Shown here: piece by piece, positions 22,563 to 33,110 of the stretch | Layout of the letters: every line of letters starts with the position of its first letter | Position numbering within the stretch: position 1 is the stretch's first letter | Origin: Delphinapterus leucas | Taxonomy: Eukaryota; Chordata; Mammalia; Artiodactyla; Monodontidae | Length of the DNA stretch: 64,000 nucleotides | Reading direction: 5' to 3' | Assembly (NCBI RefSeq): GCF_002288925.2 | Contig: NW_022098093.1 | Span: 253,266-317,265, forward strand | Notes under the pieces: generated by a model | Told to the model about the DNA's origin: nothing | Database searches by the model: none | Seen by the model: only the letters and a program-made list of their open reading frames with translations | Made by a program: the position numbers and the translations under genes

Positions 22563-22580
22563 TGGTGGTCCATACAGGGA
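22563..22580 (+). other. Retroviral primer binding site, tRNA-Ile type
   Basis: TGGTGGTCCATACAGGGA matches the complement of the 3' end of tRNA-Ile (TGGTGGCCCGTACGGGGA) at 15 of 18 positions. All three differences are C-to-T or G-to-A, two of them at former CpGs, as expected for methylation decay. It lies a few bases after the LTR end, the correct place for minus-strand priming. This suggests an ERV-I-like group. Confidence 0.75.
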
Positions 22581-23135
22581 CCGGTGAAGACCCACAAATG
22601 CTCCAGAGCTGGTGAGCAAATAGGTGTGATACCTGCAATTGAGCCCCCTGTTGCTCACTGCTTTTCTCACTGGCCCTGGTGTTTGAACGCACAACTCTTT
22701 CTCCTGAATCCAAGCTCACACGCTCTTTGCATTTGAAGCTTTCCAGGCTTTATTCAGGATCTATTTTAAGGTTCTGTCTTTCTGGTTAAGGCCTTCTTCT
22801 GTATATGGGTACTTGTTTGGTACTTCGGTGTGACTTTGACATCAGACTGTTTCAACCAAAGCTGGCTGAAAATACCTTTGGCCCATTCCTTTAAGAAAAG
22901 GGGCTGCTTCACTAAAATTGTACCAGTTGTCCAGCCTTCAGCCCATTCCTATGAAATAGGGGTCATTCTATGGAAATTGGCTGAAAAGTCTTTGGCATGG
23001 CTCTTCTTGGACTAAGCTATTTCCTTAGAATTGGCTGGGATTAGCTTGAAAGCTGACTGAATTGCACTATTTGAGCTGTAAATTATTAAGCTGTTGGAAA
23101 ACTGTTCTTCTACTCTAGAGAAAAACCTCTCAGAA
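22581..23135 (+). other. ERV leader region
   Basis: Noncoding sequence between the primer binding site and the gag-like region, as expected for a retroviral leader that holds the packaging region. I cannot identify a splice donor or packaging hairpin with confidence. The 61-codon frame at 22830-23015 has no gag similarity that I can see. Confidence 0.5.
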
Positions 23136-24510
23136 ATGGGATTCCAATTATCGAAATATTTTGAGGGTGCCCTCAGCTACAAGGACTCTGGCTGATTTTA
23201 TGTTTAAAAATGATGATCCTTCCTCATATGCCTTTCTAAATAAATGGGCCAACCTGACCAAAAGCAATTCAGAATACCAATGGTCATTATGGGGAACTTT
23301 TGAAATCCCCAAACTTAATAACCGTAAAACCTAACTGGATTACAACAGCTTAAAATTTTCAGAACTTATTGGAATGTTTATTGTGATTGGTGTTTTTGAG
23401 GCTTCCAAACATTATCAGAAGCCTAAAATTGCCTCTCTGCAAAACAAGATTTTAAGATTAACTGAGGCAAACAAATGATTAAAGAAAGATAAAAAGGCCC
23501 CCAAAGCTCAAGGCTTTTCTTCCCTGGCTTCCTTGTCTTAGGCTCAGCCTCTGCCACCATCTTGTCTCTCTCCTTTGGCTCCTGGTGGCCAGAATCCACC
23601 ACTGATACCATCTTCCTCCTTCCCTTCTATGCTGCCTATGCCTTCTCTATACCCTCAAATCCCCCTTTTCCTTTGCTCAAAAATTCTCTCTACTTTCTTT
23701 TCCTCTGAACTTTTACGTACCTGTCCCTTTAAAATTAAGACTTCTGAGGATCCAGCAGCTTAACCCTTTAATGTCTTATATTCCCTGGACTAAAGCTGAA
23801 CTAAGAGCCACAGTCAAAGATTTTCCCAAAGTAACCAAAGATCCTCACATATTTGCTGAGGAATTTAATACAGTCATACAAATTTATCAACCTGGTTTCC
23901 CTGACTTATATAAGCCAGTTCATATGCTTGTAAGTGAAGGCCAGGCCCAGCATTGGATGAAAATCATTAATTGGGAAAATCCTGAAAGGTCTTTAAGAAT
24001 AACAACTGGGAGACCAGCCCACTGCTCTCCCATACCATATATGATATGATCAGGCTTGGGCAATTGCTAGGTGACTTCACTGAGCAATTCCTAGGGATCT
24101 TCCAAAGCCTGTTGATTGGAACAGAATTCAGGTTGTACACAAAACATCTAATGAACCTGTTCATGACTACTGTAATCAACTTCAGATCGCTTTTAAAGAA
24201 AATTTTGGTCTTCCTTCAAATGTTGATTTTTTACCCAGGTAGCTTTAAATCTGTATTTATTAATGGGGTGAACCAGGATCTTTGCCTTACAGTAAAAAGG
24301 ACCAGGATGGAATGGGGAACTATGTCCACTCCAAATTTAGTTAATCTGGCCAACCAGCTCTCTCACACTCTAGCTGTCACCTCAAAAAAAGACCACCAAA
24401 GTTCTTAATCTTCAAGTCCAGTAACTGAGGGCTTCCTAACGAAACCAAAACCCTGCTACTCTGTGCTATTAGTGCAAAGAGCAAGGACCTTGGAAAAGAG
24501 ATTGTTTGCA
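23136..24510 (+). pseudogene. gag: Decayed ERV gag
   Basis: A broken gag of class I (gammaretrovirus-like) type. An ATG-Gly start candidate at 23136, of the myristoylated-matrix kind, is soon stopped. Matrix-like sequence resumes in another frame at about 23190-23325. A proline-rich stretch follows (23575-23763), as between matrix and capsid in this group. The clearest part is the capsid-like N-terminal region (about 23771-23975), with a Pro-Trp-Thr lead and a phenylalanine-rich 'ED/DP-H-F-A-E-E-F' type block. Capsid continues in a shifted frame to 24408. Stops and frameshifts separate the pieces, so no Gag product is possible. Confidence 0.78.
24464..24505 (+). pseudogene. Nucleocapsid zinc-knuckle remnant
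   Basis: One frame spells the CCHC spacing C-X2-C-X4-(H)-X4-C at codons 24464, 24473, 24488 and 24503. The histidine position is proline, a TAG stop falls inside the first loop at 24470-24472, and the aromatic and basic residues that follow the histidine are kept. The motif binds packaging RNA in a working nucleocapsid; here it is dead. It marks the gag 3' end. Confidence 0.65.
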
Positions 24511-25090
24511 AATTTATGCACTTTAGGTGCCTTCACCTCACTTAGCCAGCCTTTCCAACCTCCAGTTCTCAATGAAGGGACTCCAAGCAACCATAGGGGT
24601 CTTCCCAGTCCTTGCTTTTAATTACCTTGGAGAAACATTTCTCCAGATTGTGAATGAATCTCTTCCACCCCAAACTGACACTGAAGCCACGTTCTAGAAG
24701 TTGAACCCCACTACTGTAAAAGAGTCCCTGCCCTGAAGCAGTAAAATAGTTCAAAGAGTAGGGACCTCTATCCAGTGTCTCCACAGGCTGAAATCAAGGC
24801 TTTGGCAGGGACTGCAATCTCATTTTAGACGTGAAGTCCTTCTCCGAACTCATAGGTTACCGGCAAAATTAATTCCCTTATAACTTTAAAGGATGGAGAC
24901 CCTCAGCATTAAGAGGCCACTCATTGTTCTCTATCCCATGGCCTTCACAGCATGGCAGTTGGTGTCCTCAAAGCTAACACAGGAGCATCTTTCTGATGCT
25001 TCACTTTCCTTTAAATGGTCTGCCTCACTAAATCAGGTCCACTCAAGAAAATCTCCCTATTGATCAAGTCAAAGTGAACTGATTGGTGAT
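24511..25090 (+). pseudogene. Possible ERV pol 5' remnant, unassigned
   Basis: This lies where protease should follow gag. The texture is retroviral-like and non-AT-rich, but every frame is stop-rich and I see no secure catalytic motif, reverse transcriptase block or second LTR. The provirus seems truncated or deleted downstream. The call rests on position more than on sequence. Confidence 0.3.
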
Positions 25091-25260
25091 CTAAGCACAG
25101 GGATAGCATCCCATCATATGCACAGGTTCATTATACTCAAGAGGAGGGAATTCCACAGGGCACATATATCAGGGGGCAGAACACATGAAGTGTCTTAGAA
25201 TTCTGTCTACCAGAGATCATTTTCCCAATTTTAATACAAACATAATAAACTTCCTTTCTT
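25091..25260. repeat. Possible ancient repeat fragment
   Basis: 'attatactcaagaggaggga', 'attccacagggcacatatat' and 'tagaattctgtctaccagag' resemble a block found in old mammalian L1 3' regions and MaLR flanks. Identity and strand are not settled. Confidence 0.3.
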
Positions 25261-26062
25261 CCAGGTGACCAGATTAGAAAGGGCTTTAACTCTTAAAAAT
25301 TAGCAATTTAATGGATGTTGTTTTAACATACAGATACATGCTTTTTATGTACTTTTTAAATGTAAAATGCTACACTCTGTCTATTTGAAGATAGTCTTTT
25401 AGCTATGCTGAAGTTTTCCGCACTTCAAATTCTCTATTCCTCTTCTTTGCCAAACTGTTGTTTGAAAACTTAAATATGAAAAATTACATACTTGCATTTA
25501 TTTAAAAATTATTTGTGGTAAATATATTAATGTTGTACTTTTATATTATCTTAATATATTTTAATATACTTTGTTGAAAGATTGAGACTTCATTTTATTT
25601 AAAAGCAAATAAACTGAACTATGTTAATGAAAAACAGACATAACAGCTTAAGTATGATATAAAACTTCTAAGAATTTAAGGGACTGAAAGTGCCTAACTG
25701 AATCAAGCATGTTCATGGTTTACAGAAGGTAGCTAAACTACCATGGGTGCCTCAAAATAGGTGAAAAATCTAATCACCCTTTGGGAGTCTCTGGAAGTGA
25801 GAAACGTAAGGTCAGGCTAGCATGAATAATGATAAAAGGAAAATATTGTCATCTTTACACTTTTGTTTTCTAGCCCTCAAAAATATTTTCCCATAGTGAG
25901 TAAATTCTTTCTCCAACTTTTAATCTTATACTCACTTTTTTAGATGCAAGTGGGAGATTCTATACTGCAAGAAATATTTTCCAGCTTCATGGCAGGAACC
26001 AAAATAATATTAGCTGAAATGTGCAATTATCTCCTCCATTGGGACTGGGAGGCCAATCAGGG
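25261..26062. other. Unique AT-rich DNA, no gene seen
   Basis: No repeat or gene is recognised in this strongly AT-rich stretch. Confidence 0.4.
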
Positions 26063-26164
26063 GAAAGCCTTATGTATTATAGCATCTCCTGTGATAGTTT
26101 TTAGAATTTGGTGAAAACCTTATGTATTATAGCATATCTCCTGTGATAGTTTTTAGAATTTGGT
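26063..26164. repeat. Tandem duplication, 50/52 bp
   Basis: Unit 1 is 26063-26112 and unit 2 is 26113-26164. They differ by one substitution and a 2-base insertion (AT) in the second. It is a simple local duplication in otherwise unique DNA. Confidence 0.94.
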
Positions 26165-26367
26165 ATATCTCATAATGAATTTCACCTGGTGGCAATCTAC
26201 TGAGATAACATATGGCCACAGCAGATGCTTAGCTACAGCGTGACCTGTAGCTGAAAGTTCATTGTAAAGATAAGCAACGTTAGCACTCCTCTATATAGTA
26301 GGTAATTTGACTAAAAATATATCTACTTATTATTCATAGATGATAATCGTGGACTTTCTGAATATGC

Positions 26368-26540
26368 ATGACCACCTGGGGGGGATAGGAAGGATGGGAG
26401 GGAGACGCAAGAGGGAGGAGATATGGGGATATATGTATATGTATAGCTGATTCACTTTGTTATAAAGCAGAAACTAACACACCATTGTAAAGCAATTATA
26501 CTCCAATAAAAATGTTAATAATAAAAAGAAATAAAGAAAA
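26368..26540 (+). mobile_element. L1 3'-end fragment, 5'-truncated
   Basis: Begins ACCACCTGGGGGGGATAGGA and continues through the shared 3' UTR blocks to CTCCAATAAAAATGTT and an A-rich tail (26511-26545). The tail was then the target of the short SINE at 26552. Target-site duplication for the L1 is not clear. Confidence 0.88.
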
Positions 26541-26551
26541 AGAAATAGTGA

Positions 26552-26759
26552 GGGCTTCCCTGGTGGCGCAGTGGTTGAGAGTCCACCTGCCGATGCAGGG
26601 GACACGGGTTCATGCCCCGGTCTGGGAAGATCCCACATGCCGCAGAGGGGCTGGGCCCATGAGCCATGGTCGCTGAGCCTGCGCGTCCGGAGCCTGTGCT
26701 CCGCAACGGGAGAGGCCACAACAGTGAGAGGCCCGCATATCGCCAAAAAAAATTAAAAA
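26552..26759 (+). mobile_element. CHR-type SINE, short form
   Basis: A complete short CHR SINE from GGGCTTCCCTGGTGGCGCAG to an A-rich tail. The exact target-site duplication AGAAATAGTGA lies at 26541-26551 and 26760-26770. The insertion sits in the A-rich tail of an L1 and is therefore younger than it. The B-box region (GGTTCATGCCC) carries one CpG-type change. Confidence 0.95.
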
Positions 26760-26770
26760 AGAAATAGTGA

Positions 26771-27497
26771 AAAAATAAAAAAAGCAAAGCTTAAATGATT
26801 TATATTGTTCACATAAGGTAATTGCGTCCCATTAAACAAAATTAATTCTCACATTTAATTATCTGTTTATAACCTAGTTCTTTAATATTCAGAATATCAT
26901 TTCTCAAGAAACAATGTAAGAAATAGTGCTTATATTCTCAAGCTAGCACGTTCTCTTCAGTCAGTTGATACTTTAAAACAATGCAAGTTAATGATAATAT
27001 AGTTAAATACGTAATTATTATTCTAGCATAGTTTATTGCTATAAAATAAAACAAACTATTAGTAAAAGTACTTAGTATAGTCAAGTTAATTAGGTTATTA
27101 TAAGAACTTTTGGTTACTCCCTTGGCTTCTAAATATAAATGATACTAAGTTTTATTAAATACTATTTCACTTCAAGTCATATACTTTGCATTCCTTGTAA
27201 CATATATCCAGCACTGTTCATAATTCACATGCCTCAGCTTTGATTAGAATATGCTCCTATCTCGCCAGTAAAATACAAAGACAGTCTGATTTATTGCCCT
27301 TAGCACAGCCCTATTACATAATATGTATTCTTTCAGATTATCGATTGTCACAGGTTCTTGAGGTCATTAACCCTCTGAGCCATATGAATTCCCTTATTAT
27401 GGGTTATTTCCTGGATGTTTAAAATTTTGTGTACGTGATCTTTGCAGCTGTCTTTGTTGTTGTTGCTGTTGTTTTTACTTGTTTTCTCCCTGTAGGA
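26771..27497. other. Unique AT-rich DNA, no gene seen
   Basis: No gene or repeat family is recognised. Confidence 0.4.
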
Positions 27498-27680
27498 GGA
27501 TTCTTCCATTTCAGTTACCTACTGCTGAGTAACCAGTCATGTTACTCATGAACTATTGGTTTAAGACAACAAATTATTATTTCTCATGGTCTTGTGGTTT
27601 GACAACTCTCAAACAGATGGCTCTTGCCTGGCATTTCTCATGTCATGTGGTTGTGACATTGATATACTGTTATTAATTAG
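27498..27680 (-). repeat. Possible old LTR-type repeat
   Basis: 'agttacctactgctgagtaa', 'ggtttaagacaacaaattat' and 'tctcatggtcttgtggtttg' resemble the reversed 3' part of MaLR-like LTRs. The copy is short and diverged. Confidence 0.35.
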
Positions 27681-27689
27681 AATACATAG

Positions 27690-28290
27690 TTTATTCCAAA
27701 TTCCTTAGATTTTACCTAATGCCTTTTTTTCTGTTCCAGGATCCCATCCAAGATACGACATTACATTTGATTGTGATTTTTTCCTGAGGCTCCTTTCATC
27801 TGTAACAATTTCTCAGATTGTCCTTATTTTTGCTGATCTGGACAGTTTTCAGGAGGACTGTTCAGGTACAATATTGGGATTTCGCTGATATTTTTCTCAT
27901 GATTACAGTAGGGCTATGTGTTTGGAGAGGAAGACCACAAAGGTAAAGTGCCATTTTCATCACATCATAATAAGGGTACATATTATCAACATGAATTAAC
28001 ACAATTTCTGTTGACCTTGATCTCATGGCTGAGGTAGCGTTTGCCAAGTTTCTCACACTCTGAAATTCCTCTTTTTTCCTCACTTCCTATATTGTACTCT
28101 TCAGAAGAAGGTTACTATGGCAGTCCACACTTAAGAAGTGGGGATTTATGCACAACTTCTTCGAAGGCAGAATATGTCTATACATAAATTATTTGAATTG
28201 TTTTACACATAAGACTTTTTTATTCTCCCCATTTATTTAGATATTTAAGTCATTTACTCATATCAGTATGGACTCATAAATATTTTTATT
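27690..28290. repeat. Ancient L1M-type 3' UTR relic
   Basis: A run of phrases typical of old L1 3' UTR sequence: 'gatatttttctcatgattac', 'gaggaagaccacaaaggtaa', 'gtgccattttcatcacatca', 'gggtacatattatcaacatg' and 'atatcagtatggactcataa'. No ORF2 remnant is recognised beside it. Orientation is not settled. Confidence 0.6.
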
Positions 28291-29740
28291 CGGGGCCATT
28301 ATGCAATTTTACTTTATGCTCAAAATGCTGGGAGTTCTTTCAGTTGCACCAACTATGCATCTTTGCCATATTCCCATAAATATGTGTGGTGGATATTCCA
28401 TGATTATTTTTTATATTTTGTATATTATGGGCACCAGTACTAAATCAGCCATTTCTCCAAGGAGCCCTGGCTCCTTTTATTGGAGAATGGTATTAGAAAT
28501 CAAGATTTGAGTGCTGGGGATGCTTGCTGCTACTGGAGTCTTTGCTTCAAGGCTCTTTCAGCTGAAAGAGAATGGAAATATATGCCTGTTTACTATTATG
28601 TATTTTCATTTATCTATATATATTTCTATATGTAACCATCTGCATCTATATTAAACTATGCACAAACTCATTCTGATGTTTCCATCTAGACTTCATTACC
28701 CCAGGGCTCATTTTAGCCTCCTTCTCATGCTTATCTGTAAATTTCCATTCCAAGAGTGAAAACCTTAGCTCCCACCAAATGCCATTAATTTACACAATTT
28801 TTTCAGTCCTGTGTACATGAATAGAGTATCAGTATTGTTAACCTGCACCCTTAATGGAAGAAATTTCATCAGTTAGTGTACAGTGCCTATGTCCAGCTTA
28901 TTTGCCTTTGGACTAACAGACTCTAGTCCTTTCCAAAGTTACTTAGGTCAGCACTATTTTTGTCACCCCAGTCAATAAGGTTGTTGCATATATTTGTAAT
29001 ACAGTTAGATTTATTCTGCTTCTTTGCATATCTAGTAATTTTTTGTTGTATGCTGGACATTATAAATGCTATAATGTTGAGAATAAATTTTGTCTTAAGT
29101 TTTTTTGGGGGGGGGGGTCAGGTAGTTAATTTAATAATGGGTCAGCTCTATCTTTAGGATATTTATTTTTAGCTTGTTTAGGGTAGGCCTATAAAATCTC
29201 TCATGAGAATCACCTTAATCCTGAGGCATGGCCTTACAGGGTTTTAACTGAATGCCTGTGGTGTTTAAATATGTCTCCTGACTGCTTGTTTGGAATTTTT
29301 ACATATCCCAGTATACTGTGCAGTTTCCACTGCTCCAAGGTAATTTTTCTCTGTCAGTCTACAGAGACTCACACTGTATCTTCACCATATATTTATTATA
29401 TGATCAAAAACTTAGAGACTCCTGTATGAATTTGTGAACTTCTTCTCTGTTCAACACCCTGTCACACATATTTCAGCAAACCTTGCTGCCATGAAGTCTA
29501 ATCTCTCTACCTTACTAACTTTTCAAGGGTTCCACAATCAACCTCAGCGCTACTTCCCAGCACTGCAATTTGGAAAGTGCCTCCAGGCAAAGTGTAGGAT
29601 CATCATACTGACTTCTCTTTTCTTAGATATCATAGAATAATGCTGCTTATGTCCAACATCTGAAAGACAATTCTTTGGTTTTTTTTTTTTTTTTTTTTTC
29701 CCAGGAGAGCTAGTCTAGTAATCTGGTGGCAATTACTCCA
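28291..29740. other. Unassigned DNA with poly(G) and poly(T) runs, no gene seen
   Basis: A run of 11 G follows six T at 29101-29117, and a poly(T) of about 20 lies at 29680-29699. Part of the left side may be further L1M relic. Open frames (28301-28510, 28960-29157, 29434-29640) have no domain. Confidence 0.4.
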
Positions 29741-29749
29741 TTATAGCTA

Positions 29750-29895
29750 GAAGCAGAAATCTCATAGTGACAGTTTGAGACAACTTTTTTGATTTCTATT
29801 TGAGAAAACTGAGTTTTAGAAAATTTAAGTATCTTGCCCAAGGTTGGAGGAGAGTTACACACCCCAGTGGGTCTACTGCCCAAGCTAGCCATTCT
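29750..29895 (-). repeat. MIR SINE relic
   Basis: The reversed MIR core is recognisable by 'tttgagaaaactgagtttta', 'gaaaatttaagtatcttgcc' and 'caaggttggaggagagttac'. It is shorter and more diverged than the other MIR copies in the window. Confidence 0.65.
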
Positions 29896-30857
29896 AAGAA
29901 TTTACTCCTGCTTCAACTAAATGTGCTTACATCAGCTTCGTAGAATCTTAAGATAAAGCACTGTGGACAAAAGTTATGCCCTTTAAAACACTTTACTGTA
30001 ACCCAGTGAATTGGATATGAAGGACCAGTTAGATATGATACCATAATGACATAACATATTGTTTGAGGTTAATATGCCTATAAAGTTTTAGATGTGTGTT
30101 TACAATGAAAATAAATATTTATAGTAAGTGTATACTTAATTCAATCACTCCTGATTTCAGTATTATATCTACATGCATAATGTTATAAGCACAATTAAAT
30201 AAACAGAGGAAAGAGGAACAAAATATATACTACTATAGTCTCAAGTATATCAGATTAATCCTGTTAGAGTATGAATTGCATCCATTGCCATTATTTTAGA
30301 AATCATTAAATCTTTTAGATGGGGAAGGAAATGAAAAATGAAATAGGACATAGCAAGTATTCTGAGGTTGAACAATGATATATACCATCACATTAGATAC
30401 ATATTAAAGTAGATTGCTAGACAGAGAAACTGACAAATAACAGTCAGACAGGTAAATGGAATATGTGTAACAGGCATGTCAACTCCAGTTCTAGACGGAG
30501 AGATAAATGAAGTAGACCAAGCACCTGAATACAGATATTCCCTTAAGTATGGTCCTACAGATACAGACCTTGATCCTGCCATATGCATCACTGCCATCTA
30601 CATTACATATACATATACTGAAATATTCTGAAAGAAGTTAAAATCTTTAAAGGAAGTCAATTCATTTAATTTATTTATTGTTTTATGTCTGCTCCATGAG
30701 GAAGAGGTATAAAGGAAATAGGATAGACTTCAGGCATGAAGGAAGCTGTACCTAAGTGGATAAGGGCAAAATTTCTTCCTCACTTTGAATCTGGGGACTA
30801 CATCTTTTTGGCTGTGGAAATTTCAACTGGCTCTTAATACCTCAAAGTCGCTCATTG
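29896..30857. other. Unique AT-rich DNA, no gene seen
   Basis: No gene or repeat is recognised. The 69-codon minus-strand frame at 30388-30597 has no domain. Confidence 0.4.
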
Positions 30858-30869
30858 AAAAATAGGTGT

Positions 30870-31379
30870 TTAATCAAAGCAATAATGAGGTGTCACCTCA
30901 CACCGGTCAGAATGGCCGTCATCAAAAAATCTACAAACAATAAATGCTGGGGAGGGTGTGGAGAAAAGGGAACCCTCTTGCACTGTTGGTGGGAATGTAA
31001 ATTGATACAGCCACTAGGGAGAACAGTATGGAGGTTCCTTAAAAAACTAAAAGTAGAATTACCATACGACCCAGCAATCCCACTACTGGGCATATACCCT
31101 GAGAAAACCATAATTCAAAAAGAGTCATGTACCAAAATGTTCATTGCAGCTCTATTTACAATAGCCAGGACATGGAAGCAACCTAAGTGTCCATCGACAG
31201 ATGAATGGATAAAGAAGATGTGGCACATATATATAATGGAATATCACTCAGCCATAAAAAGAAACGAAATTGAACTATTTGTAGTAAGGTGGATGGATGT
31301 AGAGTCTGTCATACAGAGTGAAATAAGTCAGAAAGAGAAAAACAAATACCATATGCTAACACATATATATGGAATCTAA
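30870..31379 (+). pseudogene. L1 ORF2 C-terminal fragment
   Basis: About the last 170 codons of ORF2 remain open to the natural stop at 31377-31379, which follows a THIYGI end. The C-X3-C-X7-H-X4-C array is intact within the first 50 codons ([18 protein letters not shown]). In complete L1 this domain supports RNA binding and retrotransposition. The endonuclease and reverse transcriptase are absent, so the fragment is inactive. Confidence 0.92.
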
Positions 31380-31749
31380 AATAATATATATGGTTCTGAT
31401 GAAACTAGAGGCAGGACAGGAATACAGACACAGAGGTAGAGAATGGACTTGAGGACAAGGGGAGGGGGAAGGGTAAGCTGAGACGAAGTGAGAGAGTAGC
31501 ATTGACATATATACACTACCAAATGTAAAACAGATAGCTAGTGGGAAGTGGCTGCATAGCACAGGGAGATCAGCTCGGTGCTTTGTGACCTCCTAGAGGG
31601 GTGGGATAGGGAGAGTGGGAGGGAGACACAAGAGGGAGGGTATTTGGCGATATACATATACATATAGCTGATTCACTTTGTTATACAGCAGAAACTAACA
31701 CAACATTGTAAAGGAATTATACTCCAATAAAGATGTTAAAAAAATAAAT
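30870..31749 (+). mobile_element. L1 insertion, 5'-truncated
   Basis: The element starts inside ORF2 and runs through the 3' UTR to CTCCAATAAAGATGTT and an A-rich tail. Perfect target-site duplications AAAAATAGGTGT lie at 30858-30869 and 31750-31761. It is well preserved, with one continuous ORF2 frame to the normal stop, so it looks younger than the twin-primed copy. Confidence 0.94.
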
Positions 31750-31761
31750 AAAAATAGGTGT

Positions 31762-32900
31762 AATAGGTGCTATAAAATAAAACTTCTTTTTATATAACAC
31801 CTAAGATTATATAATATACCATGTAAAAAACAGTATAGGAAACACAGTAACCACTTATTAAATGCGTATCTTAGCATTTCTTATGAACATACATCATCTA
31901 TGAACAAATTATTTTTTTCAAAGTTGATTCCAGTATATATCAGAATTTCCATGTTAAATCCCTATACTCCAGGAGATGACTACCCACAAGACTACAGACA
32001 TTTCTGGACCTTATCTATATGAGGCAATATTTATTATTACACCTGTCTTAGTTTTAATGATGATATATGCAATCCACCTTCGGGTAAGCTATATAGTGTT
32101 TAATATTACCATTTAGAACACAGTATTTGAAAATATTTGAAAAGCAACTTACTTATATGTAATTCTGATACCAGTTACCCATCTTTTCAAGAAGGAAAAT
32201 ATTCCATCTTTCCTAAGATTGAATTAAAAATGACAAGGACACTCAGCCTCCAAAATGTTACTGATGCTGAAAATACCTTCTATTAACACCACATTCTCTA
32301 AACCTAGTGAAATTTGGAGAGAAGAATGAAGGAGGATATTCCCCATGTTTCCAAGTTCAAGAGGAGGGATAACATTTATTTCCTGGACTTGAATACAAGA
32401 ATAGAAAAAAATAAGAAACATACCTTTCATGAATGGATTTGTCAAGGCCCCCTGTGTTTAAAATTGTAATGACCTAAAATGATAGAGCAAGTGGAGTGTA
32501 CAGCTGTGGGAGCTGAGAAACAACCATGTTTGTTTGTAAAGCAAATAGCGGTGTGATAGAAAAGAAGCAAGATGCCTGATGTGATCAAAATACCAGTGTC
32601 ACAGTTTCAAAAAGAGAATCTCATTTCCAGCAAAATAGAAAGCACAACTACAGACTAAGGGCAGACATTAAATTTTTATAAAGGCCAGCCTAGTCCAGTA
32701 TACACATGCTATAAACACTCAATAAAATCACGTTCAGTTTGACTGACTTGGACGTGAAGAATGAATGTACAGTACTATATAAAATCAAAAGATTTAAAAA
32801 GATTAAAATTGAAATGACCCTCCTATAGAAAGAAAATATTCCTTTTGGGCTATTTTTTATTTCTCTTACCTAACATTTAGATGTTTACATGTTTCAAAAT
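31762..32900. other. Unique AT-rich DNA, no gene seen
   Basis: No repeat family or gene is recognised. The 73-codon frame at 32224-32445 has no domain. Confidence 0.4.
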
Positions 32901-32979
32901 ATTTTAATTCACACATACATACACACACACATACACACAAACTTCAAAAACTGATTACTTACAAAATTCCTGTGAAGTA

Positions 32980-33110
32980 CAAAGAAAAACAAGGACTATT
33001 AATTTCTATTTTATATAATACAAAACTGAAATCCAAAGAGGTAAAGGTTTGGCCAATTTTCGTAAAACAGTAATCAATAAAGCATGAGTGAAAACCAGCC
33101 CCCAAAATCT
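32980..33110 (-). repeat. Possible MIR SINE relic
   Basis: 'aatacaaaactgaaatccaa', 'agaggtaaaggtttggccaa' and a decayed 'agtaatcaataaagcatgag' follow the order of the reversed MIR core. A short (CA)n-like run lies just left, at about 32912-32940. The match is weak. Confidence 0.45.

Noticed and set aside
24940..25010. Retroviral protease-like string 'aacacaggagcatc' (Asn-Thr-Gly-Ala)
   Set aside because: It resembles the protease Asp-Thr-Gly-Ala motif with Asp changed to Asn, but the surrounding frame shows no protease pattern. The string is too short to call.
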